5,915 bases of DNA from Bacteroidota bacterium. GTDB lineage: Bacteria > Pseudomonadota > Alphaproteobacteria > Puniceispirillales > Puniceispirillaceae. Each line of letters begins with the position of its first letter. The stretch's first letter is position 1. Positions 5,883 through 5,915 of the stretch are shown here, in pieces. A program made the position numbers and the translations under genes. The notes beneath the pieces are model-generated. The model searched no databases, was not told the DNA's origin, and saw nothing but the letters and a program-made list of their open reading frames with translations. The stretch lies in NCBI GenBank assembly GCA_009936825.1, contig JAACDV010000208.1:1-5915 (forward strand). Direction: 5' to 3'.

Positions 5883-5915
5883 AGGCTCCGATAGCCCCCT
5901 AGGTTCCGATAGCCC
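5883..5915. repeat. 18-base direct repeat, second copy cut by the window edge
   Basis: The unit AGGYTCCGATAGCCCCCT appears at 5883-5900, and its first 15 bases recur at 5901-5915 with one difference (C versus T at the fourth base). The octamer CTAGGTTC also occurs twice, at 5875-5882 and 5899-5906. Inside each unit a 4-base stem (GGCT/AGCC, or GGTT/AGCC with a wobble pair) encloses CCGAT. The repeat lies 33-65 bases upstream of the first gene of the minus-strand operon, where an operator or promoter would be expected, and may continue beyond the edge. Confidence 0.65.

Noticed and set aside
5898..5903. CCTAGG palindrome as an operator half-site
   Set aside because: Six bases are too short to support this alone; it is explained by the junction of the two 18-base repeat copies.
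5883..5915. CRISPR array
   Set aside because: The repeats are directly adjacent with no unique spacers, and only two copies are visible.

Overview
The window holds five protein-coding genes in two convergent operons and almost no spare DNA. Moderate-to-high GC, short intergenic gaps, AGGAG-type ribosome binding sites and the style of the proteins suggest a proteobacterium, most likely an alphaproteobacterium (possibly marine). This assignment is an inference from composition and family resemblance, not a phylogeny.

Left part, plus strand (2-1738): a class II aldolase/adducin-family protein, cut off at its 5' end by the window edge, is followed 12 bases later by an NAD(P)H-dependent oxidoreductase of the malate/L-lactate dehydrogenase (LDH2) superfamily. 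The oxidoreductase resembles delta1-piperideine-2-carboxylate/delta1-pyrroline-2-carboxylate reductase (DpkA). The two form an operon, probably acting on small hydroxy, keto or imino acids. The exact substrates cannot be read from the sequence.

Right part, minus strand (5850-1757, read right to left): an acyl-CoA dehydrogenase, an ADP-forming (NDP-forming) acyl-CoA synthetase and a CaiD-like crotonobetainyl-CoA/enoyl-CoA hydratase. They are packed with a 3-base gap and then a 4-base ATGA overlap. Together they make a coherent route: activate a carboxylic acid to its CoA thioester, oxidise it to the 2-enoyl-CoA, and hydrate it to the 3-hydroxyacyl-CoA. The close resemblance of the hydratase to CaiD makes a gamma-butyrobetaine/crotonobetaine/carnitine-type acid an attractive substrate. 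The layout recalls the caiA-caiC-caiD part of the enterobacterial carnitine operon, but with an ADP-forming ligase in place of the AMP-forming CaiC and no CaiB-type CoA transferase in view.

The two operons meet tail to tail across 18 bases (1739-1756), with no obvious hairpin terminator. At the right edge, upstream of the minus-strand operon, lie two copies of an 18-base direct repeat. The second copy runs off the window, so an array or operator could continue there. No RNA genes, mobile elements or CRISPR arrays were recognised. The points most worth a second look are the Glu-to-Asp change at the expected catalytic base of the acyl-CoA dehydrogenase, the altered active-site loop of the CaiD-like enzyme, the ligase type in this cai-like operon, and the edge repeat.
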